Notes: a model not told the origin generated them from the letters alone. Shown: positions 28,891 through 38,427, counted from the first letter of the stretch. The stretch: 64,000 nt of DNA from CALBJU01 sp965247125 (GCA_965247125.1 CBDFGO010000002.1:1178001-1242000); one strand, 5' to 3'. Numbers and translations are program-made.

Positions 28891-29889
28891 ATGGCCCGAC
28901 CTATTACACTTTTTACCGGCCAGTGGGCCGACCTTTCTCTAGACGTCCTGGCCGAGAAGGCGGCTTCCTGGGGTTACGATGGGCTGGAACTGGCGTGCTG
29001 GGGAGATCATTTCGAAGTGGATCGCGCACTCGCAGAGCCGGATTACTGTCAAAGTCGAATAGATATTCTAGCGAGACACGGTCTGCAGGTGCACTCCATC
29101 AGTGCACACCTTGTCGGACAGGCGGTGTGCGACATCATCGACAGCCGGCATGAAGCCATTCTTCCCCCTCATGTCTGGGGCGACGGCGATCCGGCCGGCG
29201 TGAACGCGCGCGCTGCAGCCGAAATGAAGGATACCGCCCGAGCTGCCCAGAAGCTGGGCGTGAAGGTGGTGAATGGATTTACCGGAAGTTCGATCTGGCA
29301 TATGCTCTATTCATTTCCGCCGGTTTCGGGCGATCTGCTAGACGCAGGATTTAAGGACTTCGCCGACAAGTGGAATCCCATCCTGGATGTATTTGATGAA
29401 ACGGGTGTTCGGTTCGGGCTGGAAGTGCACCCGACAGAAATTGCCTTTGACATTGCCAGCGCGGTGCGCGCCCTCGATGCCCTTGACAATCGAGAAGCAT
29501 TTGGATTCAACTACGACCCCAGCCATCTGGGCTACCAGGGTGTCGATTACGTCGGCTTCATCCATAAATTCTCCAACCGCATCTATCACGTCCATATGAA
29601 AGATGTGTGGTGGTCGCAGGTGGCGACGGAAGCGGGCATCTTCGGGGGCCACACAGAATTTGGGGACATCAGGCGGCACTGGGACTTCAGATCGCTTGGA
29701 AGGGGGTCTATTGATTTCGAAGAAATAATCCGCGCCCTTAATCGATCGGGCTACCGTGGGCCCCTTTCCGTGGAGTGGGAAGACATCGGAATGGACCGGG
29801 AGCACGGAGCTGAGGAGGCCTGTGATTTCGTGCGCGCGGTTGATTTTCCAGGCTCTGACCTGGCTTTCGATGCTGCGTTTTCTGAATAG
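28891..29889 (+). CDS. Sugar phosphate isomerase/epimerase (xylose-isomerase-like TIM barrel)
   Basis: The 332-residue AP-endonuclease-2 fold protein has LAEKAASWGYDGLELACWGDHFEVD at the N-terminus. Metal-site segments are VRFGLEVHPTEIAFD, FNYDPSHLGYQG, YHVHMKDVWW and GPLSVEWED. These Glu, Asp and His residues form the divalent metal site of the barrel. Its ATG lies 2 bp after the Gfo/Idh stop, so the pair is one operon. Predicted to isomerise or dehydrate a sugar acid or ketose. Confidence 0.88.
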   Translation: MARPITLFTGQWADLSLDVLAEKAASWGYDGLELACWGDHFEVDRALAEPDYCQSRIDILARHGLQVHSISAHLVGQAVCDIIDSRHEAILPPHVWGDGDPAGVNARAAAEMKDTARAAQKLGVKVVNGFTGSSIWHMLYSFPPVSGDLLDAGFKDFADKWNPILDVFDETGVRFGLEVHPTEIAFDIASAVRALDALDNREAFGFNYDPSHLGYQGVDYVGFIHKFSNRIYHVHMKDVWWSQVATEAGIFGGHTEFGDIRRHWDFRSLGRGSIDFEEIIRALNRSGYRGPLSVEWEDIGMDREHGAEEACDFVRAVDFPGSDLAFDAAFSE

Positions 29890-29990
29890 CTACCTCCATC
29901 GGAGCAACCTTCGCCGGAATTACAACTCATTATCAGGCTCGGCCGCATATCGGATGCCGTCCTATACAATAATTTGACTGGAAAGGAGCG

Positions 29991-30326
29991 ATGGACAACA
30001 AGCAGTGGATAGTGACAGCTGCTCTGGCTGGAATATTTTCGTCAGCATTCATGTATTTGCCGTACGTAGGTCACCTCTACGTGTTCGTGACGCTGTGCGC
30101 CCTGCAAGGTCTCTACCTGGGTTGGCAACCAGCAACGGCCTCCCAAGCCCGGCTCGGAGCGCTTTCTTTCTCAGTCACTGTCTTTGTGGCGACTCCCATT
30201 TTGGGATTGGTGTTCTCGCCGCGCGGTCTCGAATACAACTGGGGAATTGCGGCCGGCATAGGAATTGCCTCGGGAGTGATCTCGATATTTGGGAGTCGAT
30301 TCGTTCGAATCCGGCGCACGAAATGA
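29991..30326 (+). CDS. Small four-helix membrane protein
   Basis: The 111-residue frame has a strong ribosome site (AAAGGAG) 6 nt before ATG. It contains about four hydrophobic helices (around 7-25, 28-45, 52-75 and 82-102) and a positive tail (RFVRIRRTK). I do not recognise a family. It lies 101 bp after the isomerase gene, and may be co-transcribed with it. Confidence 0.65.
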   Translation: MDNKQWIVTAALAGIFSSAFMYLPYVGHLYVFVTLCALQGLYLGWQPATASQARLGALSFSVTVFVATPILGLVFSPRGLEYNWGIAAGIGIASGVISIFGSRFVRIRRTK

Positions 30327-30416
30327 CCAACGTCCCCCCAACCGGGAAACGATTACTCTCCCCAGGTCACACATGATATACCCCACACCCACCACCCCCA
30401 TAATCTTTGAGGACCG

Positions 30417-32039
30417 ATGCAAAAGCCCACCTCCGTTGCCACGTGGTCGACGCTAGCGGATCGTCAACCCACTTATGCTCTGGTCGCCGAAGTCGACCTC
30501 GTCGTCCTTCGCTACGGCGATCAAGTTTCCGTGCTGTATGGTCGGTGCCTGCATCGTGGTGCCCTGCTGGCGGACGGCCACGTCGACGGCGAGAATCTGA
30601 TCTGTGGCGTCCACAATTGGGACTACCGATACGATACGGGAGTCAGCGAATACGCGAACGATGAGGTCCTGGAAAAATTTGATGCCGTAATCGACTTGGA
30701 GGCTGATTCGGTTCTGGTGGATGCGGCCGAAATCGAGGCGTGGTCCGTTATCAATCCCCAGCCCTACAATCGGGACGAGTATCTGGGGCTCTATCAGGAC
30801 CATCACGGCACTCCCGAGGAGCCTTTCAACAGTCACATTCAGGGCCTGGCGGTAAACGGTCTGACTAAAGTTGGCCATCACGGGCCCGTATCCGCCATGG
30901 GGATCGCGCTGACCGAGCTTCCACGGTGGGATGATATTCAGATTCTCACCGCTCAGATGGCTGTAAAGCCACTTTTCGACGAGGATGAGGTGGATACGAG
31001 TGTGACCATTGGCCCCAGAGCCAAAAAACCCCTCGTTCTGGACATTCCGCTCTTCGTTTCGGACATGAGTTTTGGAGCGCTCAGCGAGGAGGCAAAAATC
31101 GCTCTGTCCACCGGGGCTGAGATGGCTGGGACCGGCATATGCTCGGGAGAAGGTGGAATGTTGCCCGAGGAAAAGGCGGCCAACAGTCGATATTTTTATG
31201 AACTGGCCTCCGCCAAGTTCGGCTGGAGTCTTGAGAAAGCGGCGACCTGCCAGGCCTTTCATTTCAAAGGGGGCCAGGGGGCCAAAACGGGTACCGGCGG
31301 GCACTTGCCGGGCGAAAAAGTGGTTGGCAAGATCGCTGAAGTGCGTGGCCTTGAGCCTGGAGTCCCTGCCATCAGCCCCCCAACGTTCAGCGATCTCGTC
31401 TCGGCGCAGGACTTTCGACGCGTGGCCGACGAAGTCCGTGAAGCGAGCGGAGGAATTCCCATCGGGTTCAAATTGAGCGCCCAACATATCGAAGATGACA
31501 TCGATTTCGCCCTTGAGGCCTCGGCCGACTACATTATTCTGGACGGACGCGGCGGGGGGACGGGTGCAGCCCCGGAAATTTTCAAGAAAAACATCTCCGT
31601 TCCGACTATACCGGCGTTGGCTCGCGCCCGGAAGCACCTTGACTCACTCGGCGCATCCGACATCACCCTCATCATAACAGGCGGTCTGAGGACTGAGTCG
31701 GATTTTGTCAAAGCGCTGGCCCTCGGTGCAGACGCTGTCGCAATCTCGAATTCAGCCCTCCAAGCCATCGGCTGCCTTGGCATGCGCGCGTGTCATACGA
31801 ACAATTGCCCGGTGGGCATCGCAACCCAGCAACAACATCTCAGGGATCGATTGCATGTGCAGGCCTCAGCCGCCAGACTTCGAAACTGGTTTGGCGCTAC
31901 GACCGAGCTGATGCAGGTCCTTTCCAGGGCCTGCGGCCACTCCGCGTTCTCCGGGTTCAATAGAAATGATCTTACAACCTGGAGTCGAGATATGGCCCTG
32001 CTGTCGGGAGTGCCCTTCGGAGGAGTGGGCGAAGTTTGA
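30417..32039 (+). CDS. Rieske domain-glutamate synthase FMN domain fusion
   Basis: The 540-residue protein has an N-terminal Rieske [2Fe-2S] domain with Cys44-x-His46 and Cys63-x2-His66. It is followed (about 140-530) by a glutamate synthase-like FMN barrel: DMSFGALSEEAKIALSTGA, FHFKGGQGAKTGTGGHLPG, and DGRGGGTGAAPEIFK. The [3Fe-4S] motif is Cys-x5-Cys-x4-Cys in CLGMRACHTNNCPVG. It lacks the glutaminase domain of GltB. The Rieske domain could supply electrons in place of GltD. Reaction not established for this architecture. ATG follows GAGGA. It faces the permease gene 18 bp beyond its stop. Confidence 0.88.
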   Translation: MQKPTSVATWSTLADRQPTYALVAEVDLVVLRYGDQVSVLYGRCLHRGALLADGHVDGENLICGVHNWDYRYDTGVSEYANDEVLEKFDAVIDLEADSVLVDAAEIEAWSVINPQPYNRDEYLGLYQDHHGTPEEPFNSHIQGLAVNGLTKVGHHGPVSAMGIALTELPRWDDIQILTAQMAVKPLFDEDEVDTSVTIGPRAKKPLVLDIPLFVSDMSFGALSEEAKIALSTGAEMAGTGICSGEGGMLPEEKAANSRYFYELASAKFGWSLEKAATCQAFHFKGGQGAKTGTGGHLPGEKVVGKIAEVRGLEPGVPAISPPTFSDLVSAQDFRRVADEVREASGGIPIGFKLSAQHIEDDIDFALEASADYIILDGRGGGTGAAPEIFKKNISVPTIPALARARKHLDSLGASDITLIITGGLRTESDFVKALALGADAVAISNSALQAIGCLGMRACHTNNCPVGIATQQQHLRDRLHVQASAARLRNWFGATTELMQVLSRACGHSAFSGFNRNDLTTWSRDMALLSGVPFGGVGEV

Positions 32040-32057
32040 ACCGGCTCTCTTAAATGC

Positions 32058-34715
32058 TCAATCGTCGTGCAGATTCTCGATCGGATTGGTGAGTGCTGCC
32101 TTCAAGGTCTGACTTCCGATGGAAACGAGTGCGATTAGGGCCATGGCTCCCAGTCCGAGGAAGACCGTGCCCATTCCAAGACTGACCCGGTACTCGAAAT
32201 TCTGCAGAAACAGATTACTCAGCATCCACGCCACCGGAATGGAGATCACGGCTGCTATTGAAATAAGAAGCACGAATTCGCTGGACAGCAGACGAAGAAC
32301 GGGGGCTACGTCGGCTCCCAGCACTTTTCGGATGCTTATCTCTTTCGTCCGTCGCTCTACATTGAAGGAGGCGATTCCGAGGAGTCCGAGGCAAGCAATG
32401 ATGATGGTCAGCAAGGATATAAATCCGATCAGCCGGTACGCGTCGCGCATGATCAAATTGGACATGCTCTCTTTCAACTGCGTCTCGAACACTTCGTAGT
32501 CAACGCTGCGGGCGTGTCCCATAGCAAGCCAGGCTGCTCTGATATCCTCGATTCCGGCTTCCATTCTCCCCGGGACCAGACGAACATTGGCCCATCGCAG
32601 CTGGTTCATGTCTAGAATAAAGATGTACGGGGCGATGGCCATCGCAATATCGTCGATGTGGGCGTCCTTCAGGACTCCCGCTATGTAAACCTCGGTTGAG
32701 TCTCCAGTAATAAAGGAAGTGCCCACAGCTTCGATGGGAGATCCCAGATTCAAGACTCGAAGTAATGTCTCGTTGACCAGTACCAGACCCGTGTCATTGA
32801 AACCCATCTCGGAAGTCAATTTTCTACCGGCCACCAATTCCAGTTCCAGATTGTCCACGAAGTTCTCGTCGATGGGCCACCGGTATCCTTTTATTCTATC
32901 ATCGGGGGCTGTTCCTCGCGTGGACACCCATGTATCAGAGCGTGATCCCGATGCGGGAATGATCCTTGCACCGGAAATAAGTTCAACATTCGCGCTCGAC
33001 GAGATGCGGTCCCTGAACCTCTCGTAGGGCACGTCGAAGAGACGGACATTCACGATGTCCGCATTCCGAAAACCATAGTCGGCGTTCTGCATGTAGTTCG
33101 CCTGGCGCATCATGGTCACGGTGACCACGAGAAAGATCAGCGAAAGCGAAAACTGAACCACAACCAGAGTTTTTCTCAGGCGGGATCCGCTTTTCCCCGA
33201 CTTGTCACTGGCCCCCCGAACTGCCTCAGCTGGCTGGAATCGGGAGAGGAACAGCGCGGGGTAGACACCTGCGATGAGGGCAATAACGAGCGAAAAAACT
33301 GCTAGAACCAGGTACAACCCGCCATCGGTCAAGTAGTCAATGGAGAGGGCCACGCCTGTGAGGGACACAAATGAGAGGCTGTTGAATGCGGGTTCGAGCC
33401 ACTGCAGAATCAGCACGGCTACCACCACACTGAACGCCGATACCATTACGGTTTCGAAAATAAACTGGGCCGTGATGTGTGCTTTTGCCGCACCGAAGAC
33501 CTTCCTGATCCCGACTTCCCGGGAGCGTTTCAGGGACCGACTCACCGTCAGGCCGACATAATTGAAACAGGCTGTCGCCAGAATCATGAATGCCAGGACG
33601 GCAAAAAACCACGCCAGAACGCCGGGTAGAACCACCCCCAACTCATTGCCCATCGCGACCCCAAGGCTGATATCCACCATTGGTTGAACCGTCAGCCCAT
33701 GAAGTCGATTTCCGTTGTTTTCGGCAAAGTGGACCGGGATCAACGCCGAAACACTGTGCTGCACGGCATCCAGGGAGGCCCCTTCTTCCAGAAGAGCAAA
33801 TGTGTACGACCCGTAGATCGACCTTGTCCACGTGTCCAACATGTCCTGAGTACCTGGAATCGCCTCCAGCGTGGAGTAGGAAGCGATGGCGTCCAAGGGG
33901 AAAAGAGTATCGTACCTATCACTCGCCAACACGCCCGTAACCGTGAAATCACGACTTCCTACAACGCTCATGACCTTCCCCATAGGATCCTCGGTGCCAA
34001 AAAATTTGACCACTTCGGATGGTGAGAGGACGAGGGAGCCCGGATTTAGGAGTGCCGTGGTAGGATCACCGGAAGCGAGTTCGAACGAGAACAATTCAAA
34101 AAAATCTGAATCCGCATAGAGCCCATTCAGCGGCAATCCCGTTCCCTGATAGACGAGTGTGCCACGGAAGCGAGATCTGATCTCTGCCGCCCGTTCAATT
34201 CCGGGCACTTCCTGCTCCATCAAATCGGAGAGATTGGCCGGGGAGGTGCCGTAGGGGGCATTATTCCTGTTGATGCTAGATTTAAAATCCGAGTAGACGC
34301 GAACGAGGCGATCGGCATGTTCATGGAACTCATCCTGATGGGCTGATTGCCGTACAAACAATATCAGAATCAGTCCGACGGCCATACTCACGGACAGCCC
34401 AACAATATTCAGGGACGAAAATGCAGCGTGGCGCTTAAGTGAGCGCAGGGCGACGTAGAAATAGTTGCGTAGCATGCCGATCGGAAAGAAAGTTGTTGGA
34501 GAAGAGCGTTTGCTTCGAAATCGGACGCGCAGCATGGACAACGCGTCGAACCAGATCAAGAAAGAAGCGGCCAGATTCGAGGAGGATTTCTGTCGGAGTT
34601 CGTGCATTTCTTCGAGATCGCCCCGAAATTCCTCGTAATGCTCATCACTGCAGAACAGGTTGAGTATCCAGAGGACGATACCCGGCAGACTGGTATGATC
34701 CACGACTCGGTTCAT
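32058..34715 (-). CDS. FtsX/MacB-like ABC permease with PadR-associated prefix
   Basis: The 885-residue inner-membrane protein has an ~80-residue N-terminal prefix (LWILNLFCSDEHYEEFRGDLEEM) of the type found only in permeases encoded next to PadR regulators. Two FtsX units follow, each opening with a membrane helix (SLNIVGLSVSMAVGLILILF) or MacB-PCD domain and four helices. The C-terminus RRTKEISIRKVLGADV and ALTNPIENLHDD is typical. Such proteins have no ATPase of their own; none is adjacent. Function is export or envelope stress response. Its start overlaps the padR stop as ATGA. Confidence 0.9.
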   Translation of the reverse strand: MNRVVDHTSLPGIVLWILNLFCSDEHYEEFRGDLEEMHELRQKSSSNLAASFLIWFDALSMLRVRFRSKRSSPTTFFPIGMLRNYFYVALRSLKRHAAFSSLNIVGLSVSMAVGLILILFVRQSAHQDEFHEHADRLVRVYSDFKSSINRNNAPYGTSPANLSDLMEQEVPGIERAAEIRSRFRGTLVYQGTGLPLNGLYADSDFFELFSFELASGDPTTALLNPGSLVLSPSEVVKFFGTEDPMGKVMSVVGSRDFTVTGVLASDRYDTLFPLDAIASYSTLEAIPGTQDMLDTWTRSIYGSYTFALLEEGASLDAVQHSVSALIPVHFAENNGNRLHGLTVQPMVDISLGVAMGNELGVVLPGVLAWFFAVLAFMILATACFNYVGLTVSRSLKRSREVGIRKVFGAAKAHITAQFIFETVMVSAFSVVVAVLILQWLEPAFNSLSFVSLTGVALSIDYLTDGGLYLVLAVFSLVIALIAGVYPALFLSRFQPAEAVRGASDKSGKSGSRLRKTLVVVQFSLSLIFLVVTVTMMRQANYMQNADYGFRNADIVNVRLFDVPYERFRDRISSSANVELISGARIIPASGSRSDTWVSTRGTAPDDRIKGYRWPIDENFVDNLELELVAGRKLTSEMGFNDTGLVLVNETLLRVLNLGSPIEAVGTSFITGDSTEVYIAGVLKDAHIDDIAMAIAPYIFILDMNQLRWANVRLVPGRMEAGIEDIRAAWLAMGHARSVDYEVFETQLKESMSNLIMRDAYRLIGFISLLTIIIACLGLLGIASFNVERRTKEISIRKVLGADVAPVLRLLSSEFVLLISIAAVISIPVAWMLSNLFLQNFEYRVSLGMGTVFLGLGAMALIALVSIGSQTLKAALTNPIENLHDD

Positions 34716-35044
34716 CTGAATGAAGATGCCGCATCGAGCGCAGGAATGGCTTTCCAGAACCGCTCACGAACACTGCGAGAGGCTCGAAGGGCTTCGAGAC
34801 CTGCTCCCGTTGCTGTGAATAGTCGTTTTCGTCGGCCACCTCGAGATTTGGTGGCGCCTCCCATCTCAGAATTCAAATACCCTTTGTCTTGCAGGCGATA
34901 AAGGGTCGTGTGTACGGCCCCCAGTGTCAACGGTCTTCCGGTGTGGTCACCCAATTTCTGATGTATGCTGACTCCGTACGCGTCGTCCGTAAGTGTGCAC
35001 ACCGAAAGCAACACAAGCTCTTCTAACGTTCCCAGCTGATCCAT
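34712..35044 (-). CDS. PadR-family transcriptional regulator
   Basis: The 110-residue winged-helix regulator has LGTLEELVLLSVCTLTDDAYGVSI, then LTLGAVHTTLYRLQDKGYL as recognition helix and wing, then GGRRKRLFTATGAGLEALR. It is translationally coupled to the permease it presumably controls. ATG 35044 is preferred to TTG 35071. A likely operator (inverted repeat CATTAC...GTAATG containing the palindrome TTACATGTAA) lies upstream at 35079-35106. Confidence 0.9.
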   Translation of the reverse strand: MDQLGTLEELVLLSVCTLTDDAYGVSIHQKLGDHTGRPLTLGAVHTTLYRLQDKGYLNSEMGGATKSRGGRRKRLFTATGAGLEALRASRSVRERFWKAIPALDAASSFR

Positions 35045-35078
35045 GTCTGTGTTTCGATTACGAAAAAACAAATACGCC

Positions 35079-35106
35079 CATTACCTCTACAAAGTTACAT
35101 GTAATG
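35079..35106. promoter_or_regulatory. Inverted repeat upstream of padR, candidate autoregulatory operator
   Basis: CATTAC (35079-35084) and GTAATG (35101-35106) are perfect complements spaced by 16 bp; within this lies the 10-bp palindrome TTACATGTAA (35095-35104). PadR proteins commonly bind such ATGT/ACAT-type palindromes near their own promoter. Confidence 0.4.
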
Positions 35107-35122
35107 CAATCAAGATCCATAC

Positions 35123-35338
35123 GTGCATCTAGCAAAGCAACACAAAGAAGTGGTTCTACGTCTCGTTAATACAGTACTTCCGCACGCATTTGACCCCTTT
35201 CCGTACCAGATATCCGTGAGTTATTGGGTCTTCGCGCTGGCAGGTCTGGGGGCGATGGTGATCGCACTGGCAACGGTAGGATATCAGGCAGCGAGGGCAG
35301 CCTCAGCAGATCCAATCAGCTCGCTCAGATACGAATAG
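35123..35338 (+). pseudogene. C-terminal remnant of a third FtsX/MacB-like permease
   Basis: The last ~45 codons encode the end of an FtsX permease: VSYWVFALAGLGAMVIALAT followed by VGYQAARAASADPISSLRYE. This is the same ending as the intact permease at 43928 (VSYQAIRAATSNPVEALHYE). The ~25 residues before it have no family character, and no upstream part exists; the padR gene on the other strand begins within 80 bp. So it is a decayed stump left after deletion or rearrangement. Confidence 0.75.
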
Positions 35339-35340
35339 CG

Positions 35341-38300
35341 TCAGTCAGAAACCTTAGCGGTCACAGCTTCTTCTACCAGGACCAGATCCAACGTTTCCAC
35401 GAGGTGGTCCGCGTTTTCGGAGGTGAAAACCAGGGGCGGCTTGATCTTCAGGACGTTGTGGAGCGGACCATCGGTAGAAAGCAGTATACCGTTGTCGCGC
35501 ATGCGGTCAGCAACATAAGATGCTTCCGAGTCTGCGGGCTCAAGGGTGTCTCGATTCCGCACGAGCTCGATCCCGATGAAGAGTCCCGCGCCACGGACGT
35601 CACCGACAATGGGATGCCGCGCCCTCAGATGTTCGAGCCTTTCGAGAAGATGGTTTCCGACCACTCTTGCGTTTTCCTGAAGGCCGCGATCTTCGATCTC
35701 GTCGAGGACCGCCAACCCAACGGCGCAGGACGCTGGATTGCCTCCGAACGTATTGAAATACTCCATCCCGTTATCGAATGCGTCGGCAATGGCACGCGTG
35801 GTGACCACGGCGGCCAGCGGGTGGCCGTTTCCAAGGGGTTTTCCCAGGACGACGATGTCGGGCACGATGTTAGACCCAATGTTGGACTCGGCCGAACCCG
35901 ATGAGTCGTCATCGAGCTGGAACCCCCAGAAGTGAGAACCCACCCGACCGAGTCCCACCTGAACCTCGTCGGCGATGAAAAGGCCGCCCGCTTCTCGAAT
36001 GTGGGCGGCGGCAGCGCGTAAATACCCGGGAGGAGGCACGATCTGTCCGCCGCAGCCTGGCACGGACTCTGCGATGAACGCGGCTACATTTCCACCTTTG
36101 GCGGCGCCCCGGACGGACGCGGCATAGGCAAGACCAGACCGGGCGGTCATGCCCTTGTACGGGCCCCGATAGGCATCGGGCATCAGCGCGATGTGGGTTC
36201 GCGATGGCTTTCCGCGGCCTCCTGCTCCATCAAATTTGTAGGGGCTGATGTCGATCAGAGTGGTCAGATTTCCGTGGTATGCGCCGTCGAGGACGACGGT
36301 CTCCGATTTTCCGGTAACGGTACGGGCGAGGCGCAGGGCAAGATCATTGGCCTCAGAACCGGAGTTGACGAAAAAGCACACCTCCAACGGTGCAGGCATT
36401 GTGGCGGCGAGTCGTTCGGCGTATTCGAGCCTAAGCGAATGCAGGTACCTCGTATTGGTCGTCAGTGTCCGCATCTGTCGGTGAAGCGCATCGACTACTC
36501 GTGGATTCGAGTGTCCGACATGGGGCACATTGTTCACGGCGTCCAAAAAAGCGCGTCCCTCTGCATCGTAGAGGGTCTGCATGTATCCTCGCACGATGTG
36601 AAGCTTGTCCTTGTAAGCAATACTCAGGACCGAGCCCATGCGACTCGATCGCTTTTCGAGCAGCTCACCGGTAGAAGAGCCCTGAGGGGTGTTGACCTCG
36701 TCTGATAATCCAAGCAGGTGCTTCGGGCTCGGTGAAAGGCTCTTCCACGTTTCGCGCTGGCCCGGTGCAGCGACCCCCGAAAAAGTGGCCGTCAGGTCCA
36801 GCATGTCGGTGATAATCTGAAAATGAAGGTGCGCTATCCAACCTCCATTCTCCTCGAACGGCCCGAGATGGGCGAACACCTCGCCCCGTTCGACCGACCT
36901 TCCTTCAACCATCTCGGAAATCGAAGCATGGCTCAGGTGGCCGTACAGCGTCCAGAACACCGGACCATCCTGGGGCCGGTGCTCAAGAATGATGCAGCCA
37001 CCATAGTCGAAGCGATCGTGGTGAGCGCAGAACGAATGCACAATTCCATCGAGAGGGGCGTGAACAGGTGTCCCAGCGGGGCGGAACAGATCGACACCCA
37101 TGTGGACCGTTCTGCGCTCACCGGACATAGACAGGTATTGATCTCCCGTGTAGGCGAGTCGCACTTCATCCCATCGACCTACGCCCACTCCGCTTCCCGT
37201 GCGACTCCAGATTTCCGCCTCAACGACTCCGGGGACGGTCAGGGCGCTAGGTCCAAATTCGAGACTGCCGACCGAAAAATCGAAAACTTCGGGCTTCTTG
37301 GTGGGGTCTTCTCCCAGGATGACCGGTGCAAATGGCTCGTCCCGGTCTTCAATCCACCGCTCGACAGCTTTGGAGCCTGGAACCGGCTCCCAGCCCAGAG
37401 CCGCGCGAAGCCGATACGTCGCGAGGCGCGGGTGAATTTCAACCAGTTTTCGGAGGCACTTCAGTGCGCCCGCTTTGGACACACTCAAATATTCACTGTC
37501 GGGCTCCTGGGACCGTTGCTTAGCCGACACTGACAGGGTAGTGGCAAGCCGAACACCAGCCAGCGTAAAGAATACCTCAACCTCTTCCGCGGGTACCTCA
37601 TTTGCTGAGTGATATCCGGCAAGGACCGCGCACATGGTGTCAATCGGGTCTTCGCGGTGCATCGAGAGATAGGCGGCGGCGATTGCTGCATTCCCAATTC
37701 GAGCGGAGTGAACCATATCGCCGAAATCCAGAATGCCGGCTATCTGGCGGGCGGACCCGGTGGCGGGGCCAACCAGAAAATTGTAGTCGTTTCCGTCATT
37801 GTGGATGGTCTGTTTTGGCAGAGAAGCCCACTGTGGCTCGACTACTGAATGAAACAGATCCAGGAAATGCCGCACCAGGTCATCGTCATCCGGTGAGACG
37901 TACTGGATGTGCTCACGAAGTGTTGCGGGCGCATTGGCGAGATCCCAGACAAAATCCGAGGATTCGCGTCGTTTCTCGATGCCCTTCAGCACAAGATCCA
38001 TCTTTCCCAACAGGTGCCCTACCTGATGCTCCAATTCTGACGTGATGGGTCGGGCCAACGCGAGAGGTGTTCCCTCGAGCCACGATACCAGCCAGACGTG
38101 GTGGGATTCTCCAGCAAGTTCTACGGTCGAGCGACCCAGAATCTGTGGGACCGGAAGTCCAGATTGGGCTAACATGGCCAAGGCACGGGCCCGATCCGTA
38201 ATCAGGCTTTCTGGTTCGAGGGCATTGAAGATCTTCAGGACGGCCTTCTCGTCGGACTCCCCGCGGAGCTTGAAATTCTGGTCCCGCTCACTTTCGAGGG

Positions 38301-38427
38301 GAGACGCTGCCCCGACAAAATCAAACAGGTCCCGGGCCAGCTCTTCAGCCTGAGCCTGAGTGAGAGTGGGCCTTCCGCGCATGATTTGGGTGGGAATATG
38401 GGTGGGAGTATGGGTAGGTGTGCTCAT
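35341..38427 (-). CDS. Kinase (APH) - M23 - class III aminotransferase/phospho-lyase fusion
   Basis: 1028 residues without signal peptide. Residues ~20-340: aminoglycoside-phosphotransferase/hydroxylysine-kinase fold, catalytic His209-x-Asp211-x4-Asn216 and metal Asp234 (ILDFGD). Residues ~430-560: M23 LytM-type domain keeping all zinc-site residues (His442, Asp446, His497, His533-x-His535). Residues ~595-1025: class III PLP enzyme with FIADEVQVGLGR and PLP Lys863 in VLGKPLGNGHP, close to the AGXT2L phospho-lyases. In animals AGPHD1 (hydroxylysine kinase) and AGXT2L2 (phosphohydroxylysine phospho-lyase) act in sequence. A fused version downstream of hydroxyproline genes suggests hydroxylysine breakdown; a related ethanolamine-phosphate route is possible. 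The start overlaps the oxidase stop (ATGA). A 12-bp repeat makes the Thr/Pro/His-rich first 13 residues; ATG 38382 is an alternative. Confidence 0.85.
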   Translation of the reverse strand: MSTPTHTPTHIPTQIMRGRPTLTQAQAEELARDLFDFVGAASPLESERDQNFKLRGESDEKAVLKIFNALEPESLITDRARALAMLAQSGLPVPQILGRSTVELAGESHHVWLVSWLEGTPLALARPITSELEHQVGHLLGKMDLVLKGIEKRRESSDFVWDLANAPATLREHIQYVSPDDDDLVRHFLDLFHSVVEPQWASLPKQTIHNDGNDYNFLVGPATGSARQIAGILDFGDMVHSARIGNAAIAAAYLSMHREDPIDTMCAVLAGYHSANEVPAEEVEVFFTLAGVRLATTLSVSAKQRSQEPDSEYLSVSKAGALKCLRKLVEIHPRLATYRLRAALGWEPVPGSKAVERWIEDRDEPFAPVILGEDPTKKPEVFDFSVGSLEFGPSALTVPGVVEAEIWSRTGSGVGVGRWDEVRLAYTGDQYLSMSGERRTVHMGVDLFRPAGTPVHAPLDGIVHSFCAHHDRFDYGGCIILEHRPQDGPVFWTLYGHLSHASISEMVEGRSVERGEVFAHLGPFEENGGWIAHLHFQIITDMLDLTATFSGVAAPGQRETWKSLSPSPKHLLGLSDEVNTPQGSSTGELLEKRSSRMGSVLSIAYKDKLHIVRGYMQTLYDAEGRAFLDAVNNVPHVGHSNPRVVDALHRQMRTLTTNTRYLHSLRLEYAERLAATMPAPLEVCFFVNSGSEANDLALRLARTVTGKSETVVLDGAYHGNLTTLIDISPYKFDGAGGRGKPSRTHIALMPDAYRGPYKGMTARSGLAYAASVRGAAKGGNVAAFIAESVPGCGGQIVPPPGYLRAAAAHIREAGGLFIADEVQVGLGRVGSHFWGFQLDDDSSGSAESNIGSNIVPDIVVLGKPLGNGHPLAAVVTTRAIADAFDNGMEYFNTFGGNPASCAVGLAVLDEIEDRGLQENARVVGNHLLERLEHLRARHPIVGDVRGAGLFIGIELVRNRDTLEPADSEASYVADRMRDNGILLSTDGPLHNVLKIKPPLVFTSENADHLVETLDLVLVEEAVTAKVSD
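38387..38422. repeat. 12-bp tandem repeat at the fusion-gene start
   Basis: Three units (38387-38398, 38399-38410, 38411-38422), the first two differing by one base and the third degenerate. On the minus strand it encodes a repeated Thr-Pro-Thr-His/Gln pattern at the N-terminus of the fusion enzyme. Confidence 0.8.

Noticed and set aside
35341..38427. The M23 segment as a separate lysostaphin-like peptidase gene
   Set aside because: It is in one uninterrupted frame with the kinase and aminotransferase parts, with no internal start or signal peptide; similar three-part fusions are known in bacteria.
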